From positions 124,001 through 188,000 of the forward strand of contig JAHIRD010000027.1 in assembly GCA_018818835.1 (NCBI GenBank): a stretch of 64,000 nt of DNA. Direction: 5' to 3'. Every line of letters starts with the position of its first letter. Positions within the stretch are counted from its first letter, which is position 1. The notes beneath the pieces were generated by a model. That model ran no database searches. It was not told the origin of the DNA and saw only the letters and a program-made list of their open reading frames with translations. Below, one piece after another: positions 1-7,988 of this stretch. The translations under genes and the position numbers were made by a program. This stretch comes from Pseudomonadota bacterium. GTDB lineage: Bacteria; Desulfobacterota; Desulfobacteria; Desulfobacterales; Desulfolunaceae.

Positions 1-1195
1 CCGGCACGGCTGTCAGGGCGTTATAGCCCAGAACCACGGCTGACGAGGCATGATCAATCAAAACATGGGAACTCCTTTTGGTCACGTCATAGGACACCCG
101 TGCCATATATTTGCCCGTATCCACGGTTGTATCCACAGCGCTTTTACCGGCCATGTACACCGGCGAGGCGGCGGTAAAGGCCACCTGGTTCACAGCGCCC
201 AGGCCCGCGCCTCCGGCAAGGGTCACAGGAGCTGCAACCGCGGACACAAGGGCCAGGCTTCCCAGAAATCCGGCTTCCACAGTGGGTGCGATCACATGGT
301 ATCCTGTTTTCGCGCCATAATAGAGGCTCAGCCCCGTGGCCTCAATGGTGCGACCGCTGATAACGGTCACCGCCGCACCCGGCAGAAAAAGGCCCGTGCT
401 GGCCCCTTTGGTGCCGTATTCCACCAGACTTTTGGCTCCTGGCTTGGCCAGCCCTTCATAAAATGCCTTGAGGTAACCGCTCAAAATATCCCCCAGGGCC
501 GAGAGAGTATTTTCCCGGGTCCCGGATTGCTCGTATTCGGCCTTGAAGGCAGATGCCGCATCTTCAAAGGACGCGTCCCATGACAGAGCGATATTCTCTG
601 AGACCTGACGGTTCACATCCGATGACAGATCACGAATATTCGAAAAATCCTCCTTCAGATGGGCAAAATAGCTTCCCGGCAAAGATTTCAACTCAATTAA
701 ATCCCTGCCGCTTCGTTTGACAATACTGATGTTTCCCTGTACAAAATGCTGATAGGCTTCCTGGAAATGATCACTGGCAAAATCAAATTCCGCCCCTGTG
801 AGTTCCCAGCTCCCGGCCAGAATGACTCCGCTGAGGGTGGTTCCGCCCCCCAAAATCCCTACCGATTGATCATAGCTTGTTTTTATATCCTCGCTCACAT
901 CCGAGCCCAGCTCACGGGTCCGCGAACCAATGTCCTTTGCGATCAGCTTCATGGATTCCCCGGACCGCATGAAAGATTTTTTCTTGGCATAGGCCCAGGC
1001 ATCTTTGCTGGAACTCACCACGAACCACCCCTCATCAAAAAGCATCTGATGACCCCGGATCGTGGCCATGGTAAAGGGAAGGGCCTCATCAAGGCTGGTC
1101 TTTGAAGGGCTGTTTGCCAGGGGGGCCTTTGGGCCGCCGCAGCCAAATCCCACAATCATCAGGCCCACCAGAGCCCATATCCTGAATTGTATCAT
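1..1195 (-). CDS. Putative lipoprotein, 3' end outside window
   Basis: The minus-strand frame is open from an ATG at 1195 to the window edge, giving 398 residues without a stop. An AAGGCGGT ribosome site lies just upstream. The N-terminus is a short hydrophobic signal (about residues 5-18) followed by FGCGG, a weak lipobox, so an exported lipoprotein is possible. Later come a helical region and Gly/Ala-rich hydrophobic stretches (about residues 130-145, 265-280 and 310-335). I do not recognise the family. The first gene on the opposite strand is divergent, with about 480 bases between the two starts. The reading frame is clear; the function is not known and the end is missing. Confidence 0.7.
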   Translation of the reverse strand, partial: MIQFRIWALVGLMIVGFGCGGPKAPLANSPSKTSLDEALPFTMATIRGHQMLFDEGWFVVSSSKDAWAYAKKKSFMRSGESMKLIAKDIGSRTRELGSDVSEDIKTSYDQSVGILGGGTTLSGVILAGSWELTGAEFDFASDHFQEAYQHFVQGNISIVKRSGRDLIELKSLPGSYFAHLKEDFSNIRDLSSDVNRQVSENIALSWDASFEDAASAFKAEYEQSGTRENTLSALGDILSGYLKAFYEGLAKPGAKSLVEYGTKGASTGLFLPGAAVTVISGRTIEATGLSLYYGAKTGYHVIAPTVEAGFLGSLALVSAVAAPVTLAGGAGLGAVNQVAFTAASPVYMAGKSAVDTTVDTGKYMARVSYDVTKRSSHVLIDHASSAVVLGYNALTAVP

Positions 1196-1673
1196 TGTGC
1201 ACCGCCTTTACTGTCTCAGACTAGTTTCATCACATCGGGACCACGTACGAATACAAACGTTTGGCTCACCACCAGCTGTTCAGGTAACATCATAAAGCCA
1301 TGTGATGAATACACAAATCCATCGGATTAAGTCAAATTATCTCTTCCGAATTATTGCACTGCATGAGAGATGATTCTCACAAAGACGGAAAGAGAATGAA
1401 AGCACATGACGTTCATGAATAAATACGCCTCCAGCGGCCTTATTTTATCCTTCTTCGTTTTCTTCGTGTTCTTGCGACCTTAGGGAGCGGGTGGTTAATA
1501 AAAATCTGAAAACCTCCTGAATCTTAAAAATCCTCCTTGTTATGGGGTCCTTATTCCCTTATAATGGACATAATTCTACCTTAGGGACAGACCACCTCCT
1601 ACAACAGATGCTGTTTTTAATTGCCGGATATTTCATTTTAACTTTCCAGACATATGGCACGTTCAGGATCACC
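1196..1673. other. Divergent intergenic region
   Basis: No gene is supported here. The part at 1440-1500 (CTTCTTCGTTTTCTTCGTGTTC, then GGTGGTTAATAAAA) resembles a decayed repeat and loosely matches the stretch at 19758-19805. The right end carries a good sigma-70-type promoter for the sensor kinase gene. Confidence 0.5.
1537..1565 (+). promoter_or_regulatory. Sigma-70-type promoter for the sensor kinase operon
   Basis: TTGTTA (1537-1542) and a perfect TATAAT (1560-1565) are separated by 17 bases. Transcription would start near 1572. This leaves a leader of about 100 bases before the ATG at 1674 and argues against the in-frame ATG at 1542, which would lie upstream of the transcript. Confidence 0.6.
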
Positions 1674-3536
1674 ATGGATGCGTATCAATGTAAAATTTTA
1701 TTTATCGAGGATAATCCCTTTGATTTTAAGCTGACCAGCAAGCTCCTCATGAAAAACAACGGGTACTATTTTATTGAATGGGCCAGCACACTGCTTGACG
1801 GGTCCTTAAAGCTGAAAAGCTCCTGTTTTGATGTGTTGTTGCTGGATCTAAACCTTCCTGACAGTAAAGGAATCACATCCTTATTAAAAATCCGGTCCAT
1901 TGCACCGATGATCCCTGTTATTGTCCTGACCTCCCAGGATGATGAAGAAACAGCCGTTATGGCGTTAAAATCCGGGGCACAGGATTATCTGATCAAAGGT
2001 AAATTTGACCGGTCCATTCTTGAACGGGGCATTCGCTATGCCATCGAACGCCAGCAGGCTGCTGTGCATATCAAAACACAAAACGATTTTCTCCTGTCTA
2101 TTCTTGAATCCCTCACCCACCCCTTTATCGTCATCGATGCAAAAAGTCGCGAAATAAAAATCGCAAATTCTGCGGCTCAAAGCGAGAACTTCAAGCAGGG
2201 AATCTGCTGTTACACCAACGATGGATGTTCTTCCCGGCCCTGCGTTTCAAGGGGGGACTCCTGCCCGGTGTCAACGGTGATAAACACAAAAAAACCGATC
2301 ATGGTCAAACATCATTATCTTGACGATACCGGTGAGAGCAAGTCCAATGAGATCCATGCTTTTCCCATTTTCGGAAGCCATGGGGAGGTTGATAAGGTCA
2401 CTCTGTATTTCCTTGATATCTCCGAACAGGAAAATTCAAAACGAGAATACCAGCGACTCATCAAGGTTGTTCAGCAATCCTCGGACAGCATTCTTATCAT
2501 GGATACGGATGAAATCGTCCAGTATGTGAACCCCGCCTTTGCGCAGACCACGGGTTATTTTCCTTCGGACATCACAGGGAAACCCTACAGCATTCTTCGA
2601 AGTCAAAAACACAGCGATGAATTTTTCACAACCATCCGTAGCACTCTGAACAGAGGGATCAGTTGGCAAGGCGTTCTGATCAGCAAAAAAAAGGACGCCT
2701 CCCTTTATGAAGAAGAAATCGTCATCTCACCTGTTAAGGATGAAAATAACACCATCCTGAATTTTGTTTCCACATCACGGGACATCACCTCAAAAAAAAG
2801 GCTGGAATCCATTGCCGAAGCCGCGAACCTCATGACCAATATCGGATATATTTTTTCAGGTATCCGCCATGAAATCGGAAATCCCATCAATTCTATTAAA
2901 ATGGCGTTGACTGTTTTGAATAACAACATCGACACCTACTCCATTGACATGATCAAAGAATTCACCGAACGATCCCTGGCAGAAGTGCTTCGCGTGGAAT
3001 TTCTTTTAAAGGCATTAAAAAATTTCAGCATGTACGAGCATCTGGATATTAAAAAAATAAGCATTGACGATTGCCTGAAAAACTTCATCAACCTGATCAC
3101 CGATGATTTTAAGAAAAAAAACATCGTCATCCAATCCCATTTTCCAGACCATCCGGTTTATGCCGTTGCCGATTCCAGGGCACTGCATCAGGTGCTTCTT
3201 AATCTCTTCACCAATGCGGCAGATGCCCTGACTCATAGAGAGTCTCCTGTGATCACTCTGACACTTCAAAAAAAAATTCGTCTGATTAAACTTGAGGTCT
3301 CGGATAACGGCTGTGGTATGACGGCCGAAGAACGTTCGGATCTTTTCAAACCCTTTTACACATCAAAAACAAACGGAACAGGGCTCGGACTTGTTATTGT
3401 CAAAAAAATGCTATCTAAAATGAACAGCACCATTACCATTCAAAGTGAAAAAAACAATGGAACACGTGTCATGATTTTTATTCCGGAGGACACCCTTGAA
3501 AACACCCCCCAGAAAACGGCTGTTGATCATCGATGA
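1674..3536 (+). CDS. Receiver-PAS-PAS histidine kinase
   Basis: A 620-residue cytosolic sensor kinase. The N-terminal receiver (about 4-120) has acidic residues IEDN and the phosphoacceptor Asp58 in LLLDLNLPD. A PAS region (about 138-255) carries a cysteine cluster (CC, then C, C and C within 20 residues). A second PAS lies at about 257-377. The HisKA box is GIRHEIGNPIN with His399, followed by an HATPase domain with N-box NLFTNAADAL, G1 DNGCGMT and G2 GTGLGL. There is no membrane segment. The start at 1674 is preferred because it lies downstream of the predicted promoter and opens directly into the receiver fold; TCAGGA gives a weak ribosome site. The 3' end overlaps the NtrC-type regulator gene, its likely partner. 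Confidence 0.88.
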   Translation: MDAYQCKILFIEDNPFDFKLTSKLLMKNNGYYFIEWASTLLDGSLKLKSSCFDVLLLDLNLPDSKGITSLLKIRSIAPMIPVIVLTSQDDEETAVMALKSGAQDYLIKGKFDRSILERGIRYAIERQQAAVHIKTQNDFLLSILESLTHPFIVIDAKSREIKIANSAAQSENFKQGICCYTNDGCSSRPCVSRGDSCPVSTVINTKKPIMVKHHYLDDTGESKSNEIHAFPIFGSHGEVDKVTLYFLDISEQENSKREYQRLIKVVQQSSDSILIMDTDEIVQYVNPAFAQTTGYFPSDITGKPYSILRSQKHSDEFFTTIRSTLNRGISWQGVLISKKKDASLYEEEIVISPVKDENNTILNFVSTSRDITSKKRLESIAEAANLMTNIGYIFSGIRHEIGNPINSIKMALTVLNNNIDTYSIDMIKEFTERSLAEVLRVEFLLKALKNFSMYEHLDIKKISIDDCLKNFINLITDDFKKKNIVIQSHFPDHPVYAVADSRALHQVLLNLFTNAADALTHRESPVITLTLQKKIRLIKLEVSDNGCGMTAEERSDLFKPFYTSKTNGTGLGLVIVKKMLSKMNSTITIQSEKNNGTRVMIFIPEDTLENTPQKTAVDHR

Positions 3537-4848
3537 TGACCGACTGTTCTGCGATTCAGCCATGGAATTTCTTTCAATCCTGCCCGTGGAAATCCATTTG
3601 GCAAATTCCGGGAAAAAAGGTCTTGAAATCTGTACTGAAAAAAAAATGGATATTGTTCTGCTTGACCAGAAATTACCGGACACCCGTGGAACAGATATTT
3701 ATCAATCGATTCTTTCCATAAACGAACATACAAAAATCATATTTATCACGGCTTTTCCAGACCTGAAAAGTGCGGTTCAAGCGTTGAAAGAAGGGGTTTG
3801 CGATTATATTTCCAAGCCCTTTGAGCCCGAAGAGCTGGCCCTTGTGGTAAACAAGACCATCAAGACCATCGATCTGGAACGGGTGGCACGAATTCACGAA
3901 TACACATACACTATCCAAACCAGTGACTCAGCCCTCGTGGGGTCCAGCCCCGCCATGATCGAGCTAAGAAATCTCATCGAACGCGCATCCGCAACCCAGG
4001 CACCTGTGTTTATCACCGGGGAGACAGGAACGGGTAAAAATATGGTGGCAAAGGCCATCCATTACGGAAATTCAAGTGCTGACAATCCCTTTATCATTGT
4101 AAACTGCGCCGCCATTCCTGAAAATCTCATTGAAGCCGAATTGTTTGGTGTTGAAAAAGGAGCCTTTACCGGTGCATTTCAAACCAAAAAAGGCCTGTTC
4201 GAACTCGCCGAGGGGGGCACTCTTTTTCTGGATGAAATCGGCGAATTGCCAACCCAAATCCAGTCTAAATTTCTCGGGGTTCTGGATGAAAGAAAATTCA
4301 AAAAAGTGGGCGGGAATAAAATGATTGATGTGGATGTCCGAATTATCGCGGCCACCAATATTGACATTGAACGTGCCCTCAAGGAAAAAACGTTCCGAAG
4401 CGATGTTTATTTCCGATTAAACATTATCCCCATCCATATACCGCCCTTGCGTGAACGAAAAAGAGACGTCCCGGAGCTTACCGACCATTTTATCAGCCAG
4501 TTTTCCAGAAAAATTCCCTTAAGAATTTCCGACAATGAGACTGAACGGCTGAAAGCATACGACTGGCCAGGAAATATACGGGAGCTTAGCAACATCATCG
4601 AGCGCTCTGTGATTTTGCGTAACAGCGAGGAGATCTTCCCGGCCTCGCTGATTGAATGCTCCCCACCCACTGAAAAATTCTCACCTGTTTCCGAAGGCCC
4701 GTTTTCGCCTGTTTCACTTCGAAACATGGAAGCCGCCCATATCCGGAACACCCTTTCCAGTGTATCCGGAAATTATTCACAGGCTGCAAAACGACTGGGA
4801 ATTTCCCGATCCACGCTGATGAGAAAAATCCATGTCTATCGGATTTAA
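3496..4848 (+). CDS. NtrC-family sigma-54-dependent response regulator
   Basis: 450 residues. Receiver at about 7-120 with IIDDD and phosphoacceptor Asp57. The AAA+ sigma-54 interaction domain (about 150-385) has Walker A GETGTGKN, an intact GAFTGA loop that contacts sigma-54, Walker B GGTLFLDEIGELP and R-finger region. The C-terminal Fis-type HTH includes NYSQAAKRLGISRSTL. Translation starts at a TTG, five bases after a strong GGAGGA (3485-3490), inside the last 41 bases of the kinase gene, so the two are translationally coupled. All residues needed for sigma-54 activation are present. The likely target is the -24/-12 promoter at 5019, with the direct and inverted TGACCTGA repeats at 4859-4899 as candidate binding sites. 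Confidence 0.92.
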   Translation: MKTPPRKRLLIIDDDRLFCDSAMEFLSILPVEIHLANSGKKGLEICTEKKMDIVLLDQKLPDTRGTDIYQSILSINEHTKIIFITAFPDLKSAVQALKEGVCDYISKPFEPEELALVVNKTIKTIDLERVARIHEYTYTIQTSDSALVGSSPAMIELRNLIERASATQAPVFITGETGTGKNMVAKAIHYGNSSADNPFIIVNCAAIPENLIEAELFGVEKGAFTGAFQTKKGLFELAEGGTLFLDEIGELPTQIQSKFLGVLDERKFKKVGGNKMIDVDVRIIAATNIDIERALKEKTFRSDVYFRLNIIPIHIPPLRERKRDVPELTDHFISQFSRKIPLRISDNETERLKAYDWPGNIRELSNIIERSVILRNSEEIFPASLIECSPPTEKFSPVSEGPFSPVSLRNMEAAHIRNTLSSVSGNYSQAAKRLGISRSTLMRKIHVYRI

Positions 4849-4858
4849 CATTCATAAA

Positions 4859-4899
4859 CTGACCTGAATCAGGTCAGTGACCTGAAAGGAGTGACCTAA
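4859..4899. promoter_or_regulatory. Candidate enhancer: palindrome plus direct repeats
   Basis: CTGACCTGAATCAGGTCAG (4859-4877) is a palindrome with an 8-base arm. TGACCTGA is repeated at 4860 and 4878, and TGACCTAA at 4892. The cluster lies directly after the NtrC-type gene and about 160 bases before the sigma-54-type promoter, a typical place for an upstream activator site. It has no T-tract, so a terminator is less likely. Binding by the regulator is inferred. Confidence 0.5.
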
Positions 4900-5018
4900 A
4901 ACGAGTCACATGACCATCTATCCACCGGGGTTCATTTTATGAATTTACCCTCCTTAAAAAACTCATTCTTCCCGCCCATCTGTGCTCTCCGGTGATTCTG
5001 CGTGTTCGGTCATACCCA

Positions 5019-5034
5019 TGGCACGATTTTCGCT
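5019..5034 (+). promoter_or_regulatory. Sigma-54 (-24/-12) promoter
   Basis: TGGCACGATTTTCGCT has GG and GC separated by ten bases as in the TGGCAC-N5-TTGC consensus. A start near 5045 would give a leader of about 35 bases before the ATG at 5080. Confidence 0.6.
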
Positions 5035-5079
5035 CTTACCTATACCATAATCAAAACCTGTAATCACAAAGGCACTTTT

Positions 5080-6270
5080 ATGAAGAATGTCCTGATCATC
5101 GATGACGAAAAATCTCTGCTTTTCAGCATGAAGGCAGGTTTTGAACCATTCAAGAATGAGCTTTGCATCCATACGGCGGAAAATGGGCGTGAGGCCATAA
5201 GCGTCCTTGAATCAATCCCCATTGATCTTGTGGTCACGGATCTTAAAATGCCTGAAATGGACGGCTTTGAAGTTCTTTCCCATTTAAGTGAGCACTATCC
5301 GACCATCCCCGCCATGGTCATGACAGCCTTTAATACCCCTGAAATTGAAAGCCGTCTGACCGAGGATCGCTCGTTGACCATTTTTGAAAAACCGGTCAAT
5401 TTTGACGAATTTTCCAGAGCGATTATCGAAACCGTCAACAGTGAGGCCAATGACGGGTCCCTGGGCATTTCTCTGACCAGCTTCATGCAGCTGATCCACT
5501 CGGAGCAGAAAACCTGTCTTCTCGAGGTTAAATTCCAGGATAAAACAGGCCACATCTATTTTGCCGAAGGTGAGTTGATCAACGCCGTATACTCGGGGAT
5601 AAAGGGGGAAGAGGCAGTCTATAAACTTCTTGAATTTCAAGACGCCCACATCAGCTTCAAACGTCCTCCCCAAAAAAAGGTCAAACGAATCATCAAGACC
5701 AGTCTCATGCACATTCTCATGGAAGGCATGAGGCGGATTGACGAACTCAAGGAGCAACCTGAGGAAGTCCCTTCCCAGGATTCCGAGCGTGAAAATAATT
5801 CAACCAACCCAACAAAGACTGATCACACTGTAAGTGAGCAGGCAAGTACCCAACAGCCCTTAACAAAAGGAGTTAACATGGCCAGTATCAAAGAAGTATT
5901 GGAAAAATTCAAAGCAATAGACGGCTTTATGGCCGCAGGCGCTTTTTCCCCAAACGGTGAACTGGCATCTGAAATCAACGTTGCCGGTGTCAATATCGCC
6001 GAACTGGGAGCCCTTGCCAACGACGTTTTGCTCAAAGCCCAGAAAGCCACGGAAATCATGGGTGTGGGTCGTGGGCAACTGGTGCATGTGGAAGCACCCA
6101 AGGCCCATATATTTGCCCGCTGCCTGAATGAATCCACAGACTATGCTGCAACGGCCTCGGGTAGAGCCCATGTCCATCTGGTAATGGTTATCGAAAAAGA
6201 AGGCAATGTGGCCATGGCAAAAATGCGACTGGAATCAATTATCATGGAAATCGCTGAACATTTCAGATAG
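5080..6270 (+). CDS. Receiver-PATAN(DUF4388)-roadblock-like response regulator
   Basis: 396 residues. The receiver (1-120) has IIDDE and phosphoacceptor Asp54 in VVTDLKMP. A PATAN/DUF4388 domain follows (about 130-235), with the typical HIYFAEGELINAVY segment. After a Ser/Asn/Thr-rich linker the last 130 residues form a compact alpha/beta domain resembling roadblock/LC7 proteins. AAAGG upstream of 5080 supports this start; the longer in-frame ATG at 5002 lies before the sigma-54-type promoter. There is no DNA-binding domain, so the output is probably protein-protein, of the kind seen in motility or polarity regulators. An internal ATG at 5878 has its own strong ribosome site, so the last domain may also be made alone. 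Confidence 0.85.
   Translation: MKNVLIIDDEKSLLFSMKAGFEPFKNELCIHTAENGREAISVLESIPIDLVVTDLKMPEMDGFEVLSHLSEHYPTIPAMVMTAFNTPEIESRLTEDRSLTIFEKPVNFDEFSRAIIETVNSEANDGSLGISLTSFMQLIHSEQKTCLLEVKFQDKTGHIYFAEGELINAVYSGIKGEEAVYKLLEFQDAHISFKRPPQKKVKRIIKTSLMHILMEGMRRIDELKEQPEEVPSQDSERENNSTNPTKTDHTVSEQASTQQPLTKGVNMASIKEVLEKFKAIDGFMAAGAFSPNGELASEINVAGVNIAELGALANDVLLKAQKATEIMGVGRGQLVHVEAPKAHIFARCLNESTDYAATASGRAHVHLVMVIEKEGNVAMAKMRLESIIMEIAEHFR
5865..5880 (+). promoter_or_regulatory. Internal ribosome site and start codon
   Basis: AAAAGGAG (5865-5872), five bases of spacer and ATG (5878) lie in frame inside the receiver-PATAN gene. The context is better than that of the gene's own start. It falls exactly at the domain boundary (residue 267), where separate translation would yield a 130-residue protein (5878-6270). 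Confidence 0.6.
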
Positions 6271-6296
6271 TCGTTCATCGTCCCATAGGACTTTCA

Positions 6297-6396
6297 ATGT
6301 CCTGTGGTCGGACATGACGGCATGAAAAAATTATGTAGCCTGACACTATCCGGAGGTTTTCTGGGCCGGAGATGAGTGAATATGAGCCATCTCCGG
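6297..6396. other. Two hairpins between coupled genes
   Basis: ATGTCC-7-GGACAT (6297-6315) and CCGGAGATG-13-CATCTCCGG (6366-6396) are inverted repeats in the 220 bases between the PATAN gene and the PHP gene. Neither has a T-tract. They could be RNA processing or attenuation structures or operator sites. Confidence 0.4.
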
Positions 6397-6491
6397 ATTC
6401 CAGGAATCCATAATGACTGATAAACTCGCCATGGAAGGACAGGGGGGTCTTCCCCCGGTATGATTTTTTGACCAAAACGATTTCCAAGGAT

Positions 6492-7124
6492 ATGGTCGCA
6501 ATTGATCTGCATGTTCATACGGCGTTCGGCTCACCCTGTGCCGAACTTCACAAGCCCGGAACCCTCATCGATACCATGAAAAAACGCCTGATCCACGGTA
6601 TGGTCATCACAGAGCACAACACCATGTGGCCAAAACAGGACATTGATGCCCTCAACCGATCGCTGCCCGAAGACCAGCGGATCTATTCGGGCATTGAAGT
6701 CAGTACATCCCGTCATCATGTTGTGGTCATCGGCCTTGACGATTCATCAGGTATTTTCCCGGGCATGGTCCTTGAAAAGCTCCTTGAGATTTCCAGAAAA
6801 AATAACGCTGTCACCATTCTTGTTCATCCTTTTAACACTGACGCCGGGATTGTATCATCCGGCCTCCCGGCCATTGACTGCATCGAGGTGGCGTCCACCA
6901 TGACGATCGGTGAAAAACAACAAAAAACCTGCGACTTGTGCCTGGGTCAAAAAGCCATCCCTGTGGCGGGCAGCGACGCCCATTGCCGTGAAAACATTGG
7001 AAAGGCCTATACGGCCTTTCCGAGACTTCCCCGGAATGAAAAGGAACTGGCTGAACAGATCAGAAAAGGCTTTGGTATACCCATGTTCCGGGGAAAAAAT
7101 GGCAAAGGAATCCGGGCATGCTGA
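6492..7124 (+). CDS. PHP-domain metal-dependent phosphoesterase
   Basis: 210 residues. The PHP metal-binding motifs appear in order: DLHVHTAFGSPC at the N-terminus, ITEHNT, VHPFN and GSDAHC. This is the compact single-domain form (TrpH-like), which hydrolyses phosphoesters such as nucleotides or short nucleic acids; the substrate cannot be read from the sequence. ATG 6492 is chosen because the family starts just before the HxH motif; an in-frame TTG at 6468 would add eight residues and neither start has an ideal ribosome site. The next gene starts before this stop codon (7-base overlap), so the two are co-translated. Confidence 0.8.
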   Translation: MVAIDLHVHTAFGSPCAELHKPGTLIDTMKKRLIHGMVITEHNTMWPKQDIDALNRSLPEDQRIYSGIEVSTSRHHVVVIGLDDSSGIFPGMVLEKLLEISRKNNAVTILVHPFNTDAGIVSSGLPAIDCIEVASTMTIGEKQQKTCDLCLGQKAIPVAGSDAHCRENIGKAYTAFPRLPRNEKELAEQIRKGFGIPMFRGKNGKGIRAC

Positions 7125-7624
7125 TCGATATCACCCTTGAGCAAGCACTCGAAACCCTTTGTGATACCAAAATAATTTTACATGAAATCCTCATCCCCTC
7201 GCACTGTAAAAACGCTAATTCACCATACAAGCCCGAATACGAATGGCTCTTTATGTACGAGCGAAAACTGGCTGCCTTTCTTGAAACCTGGACCGCCCAT
7301 CTTCGAAATGAACTGATCGGCGATAAAGGTATTTTGTGCGAAGCCCTTTCCAATGCCTTCTGCCATGGTCATAAAAAAGACCCTCTGCTTCCCATTGATG
7401 TTTATGTTTTTCTGGGTGAAAACGGTTTGCTTGTACGGATAAAAGATACCGGCCCCGGATTCAACCTTGATGACGTCAAAGACCAATACACAAAAGGAAA
7501 AACCTATTTCCACCTTGCCGGAAACGGCCTCCGACAAATGATCCGGAGTTCCGATTTTCAAATCTTTTACACAGATAATGGAACGGGATTTAACCTCATG
7601 TATCTTTTTGTTTTGGATAAGTAA
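7118..7624 (+). CDS. RsbW/SpoIIAB-like HATPase protein
   Basis: 168 residues. This is a stand-alone GHKL ATPase domain: N-box LCEALSNAFCHGH, G1 DTGPGFN and G2 GNGLRQM. There is no His-phosphoacceptor domain, as in anti-sigma-factor serine kinases (RsbW/SpoIIAB). The N-terminal 50 residues are extra. It overlaps the PHP gene by seven bases, with AAGGAA upstream. A natural partner would be a STAS anti-anti-sigma protein or the SpoIIE-type phosphatase domain encoded at 9102-14756, but that link is only inferred. Confidence 0.75.
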   Translation: MLIDITLEQALETLCDTKIILHEILIPSHCKNANSPYKPEYEWLFMYERKLAAFLETWTAHLRNELIGDKGILCEALSNAFCHGHKKDPLLPIDVYVFLGENGLLVRIKDTGPGFNLDDVKDQYTKGKTYFHLAGNGLRQMIRSSDFQIFYTDNGTGFNLMYLFVLDK

Positions 7625-7634
7625 CCGTGATTCT

Positions 7635-7988
7635 TTAGAGATCCACATTGATCCATTGCATGGCTTTGCATACCTGATCCTTACCGTCAATGCCTACCAC
7701 TACATCGTCACTGAACATCAGGGCCTGAATATCTGAGGCGGCCAAATCCATTCGCAGCTCTTCATACAACCCTTTGGGATAGGTTGTATTTTCAGTATTG
7801 AAAAAAGTTTTTGCCTTGACAAAAACCACCGTGGAATAAGTAAACGAATCCGTCTTGATACAAATGGTGTCGGGAAGAACAAGATCTTCGGGATCAACTT
7901 CCACAAAATCCACTGTTTTTAAATCCTCTTCCGACACAGCCACAATCAGGTTTGTCTTCACGATCACAGGGGTATCATTGATGATCAA
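7635..7988 (-). CDS. Unrecognised protein, probably 5'-truncated
   Basis: About 117 residues, convincing as coding from roughly KTQELIINDTPV to the end (QWINVDL). The minus frame stays open upstream to 8210, but that part is antisense to the radical SAM coding region and looks non-native. A TTG at 7988 is the best remaining start, without a clear ribosome site. The protein is acidic, beta-rich and without a signal peptide; I do not recognise the family. Its 5' end abuts and slightly overlaps the 5' end of the radical SAM gene on the other strand, leaving no promoter space, which suggests a recombination junction at about 7980-8030. Confidence 0.45.
   Translation of the reverse strand: MIINDTPVIVKTNLIVAVSEEDLKTVDFVEVDPEDLVLPDTICIKTDSFTYSTVVFVKAKTFFNTENTTYPKGLYEELRMDLAASDIQALMFSDDVVVGIDGKDQVCKAMQWINVDL

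Noticed and set aside
4706-4724. TGTTTCACTTCGAAACA as a parS site
   Set aside because: It has an extra base and a different centre, and lies inside the NtrC-type gene far from the other sites.
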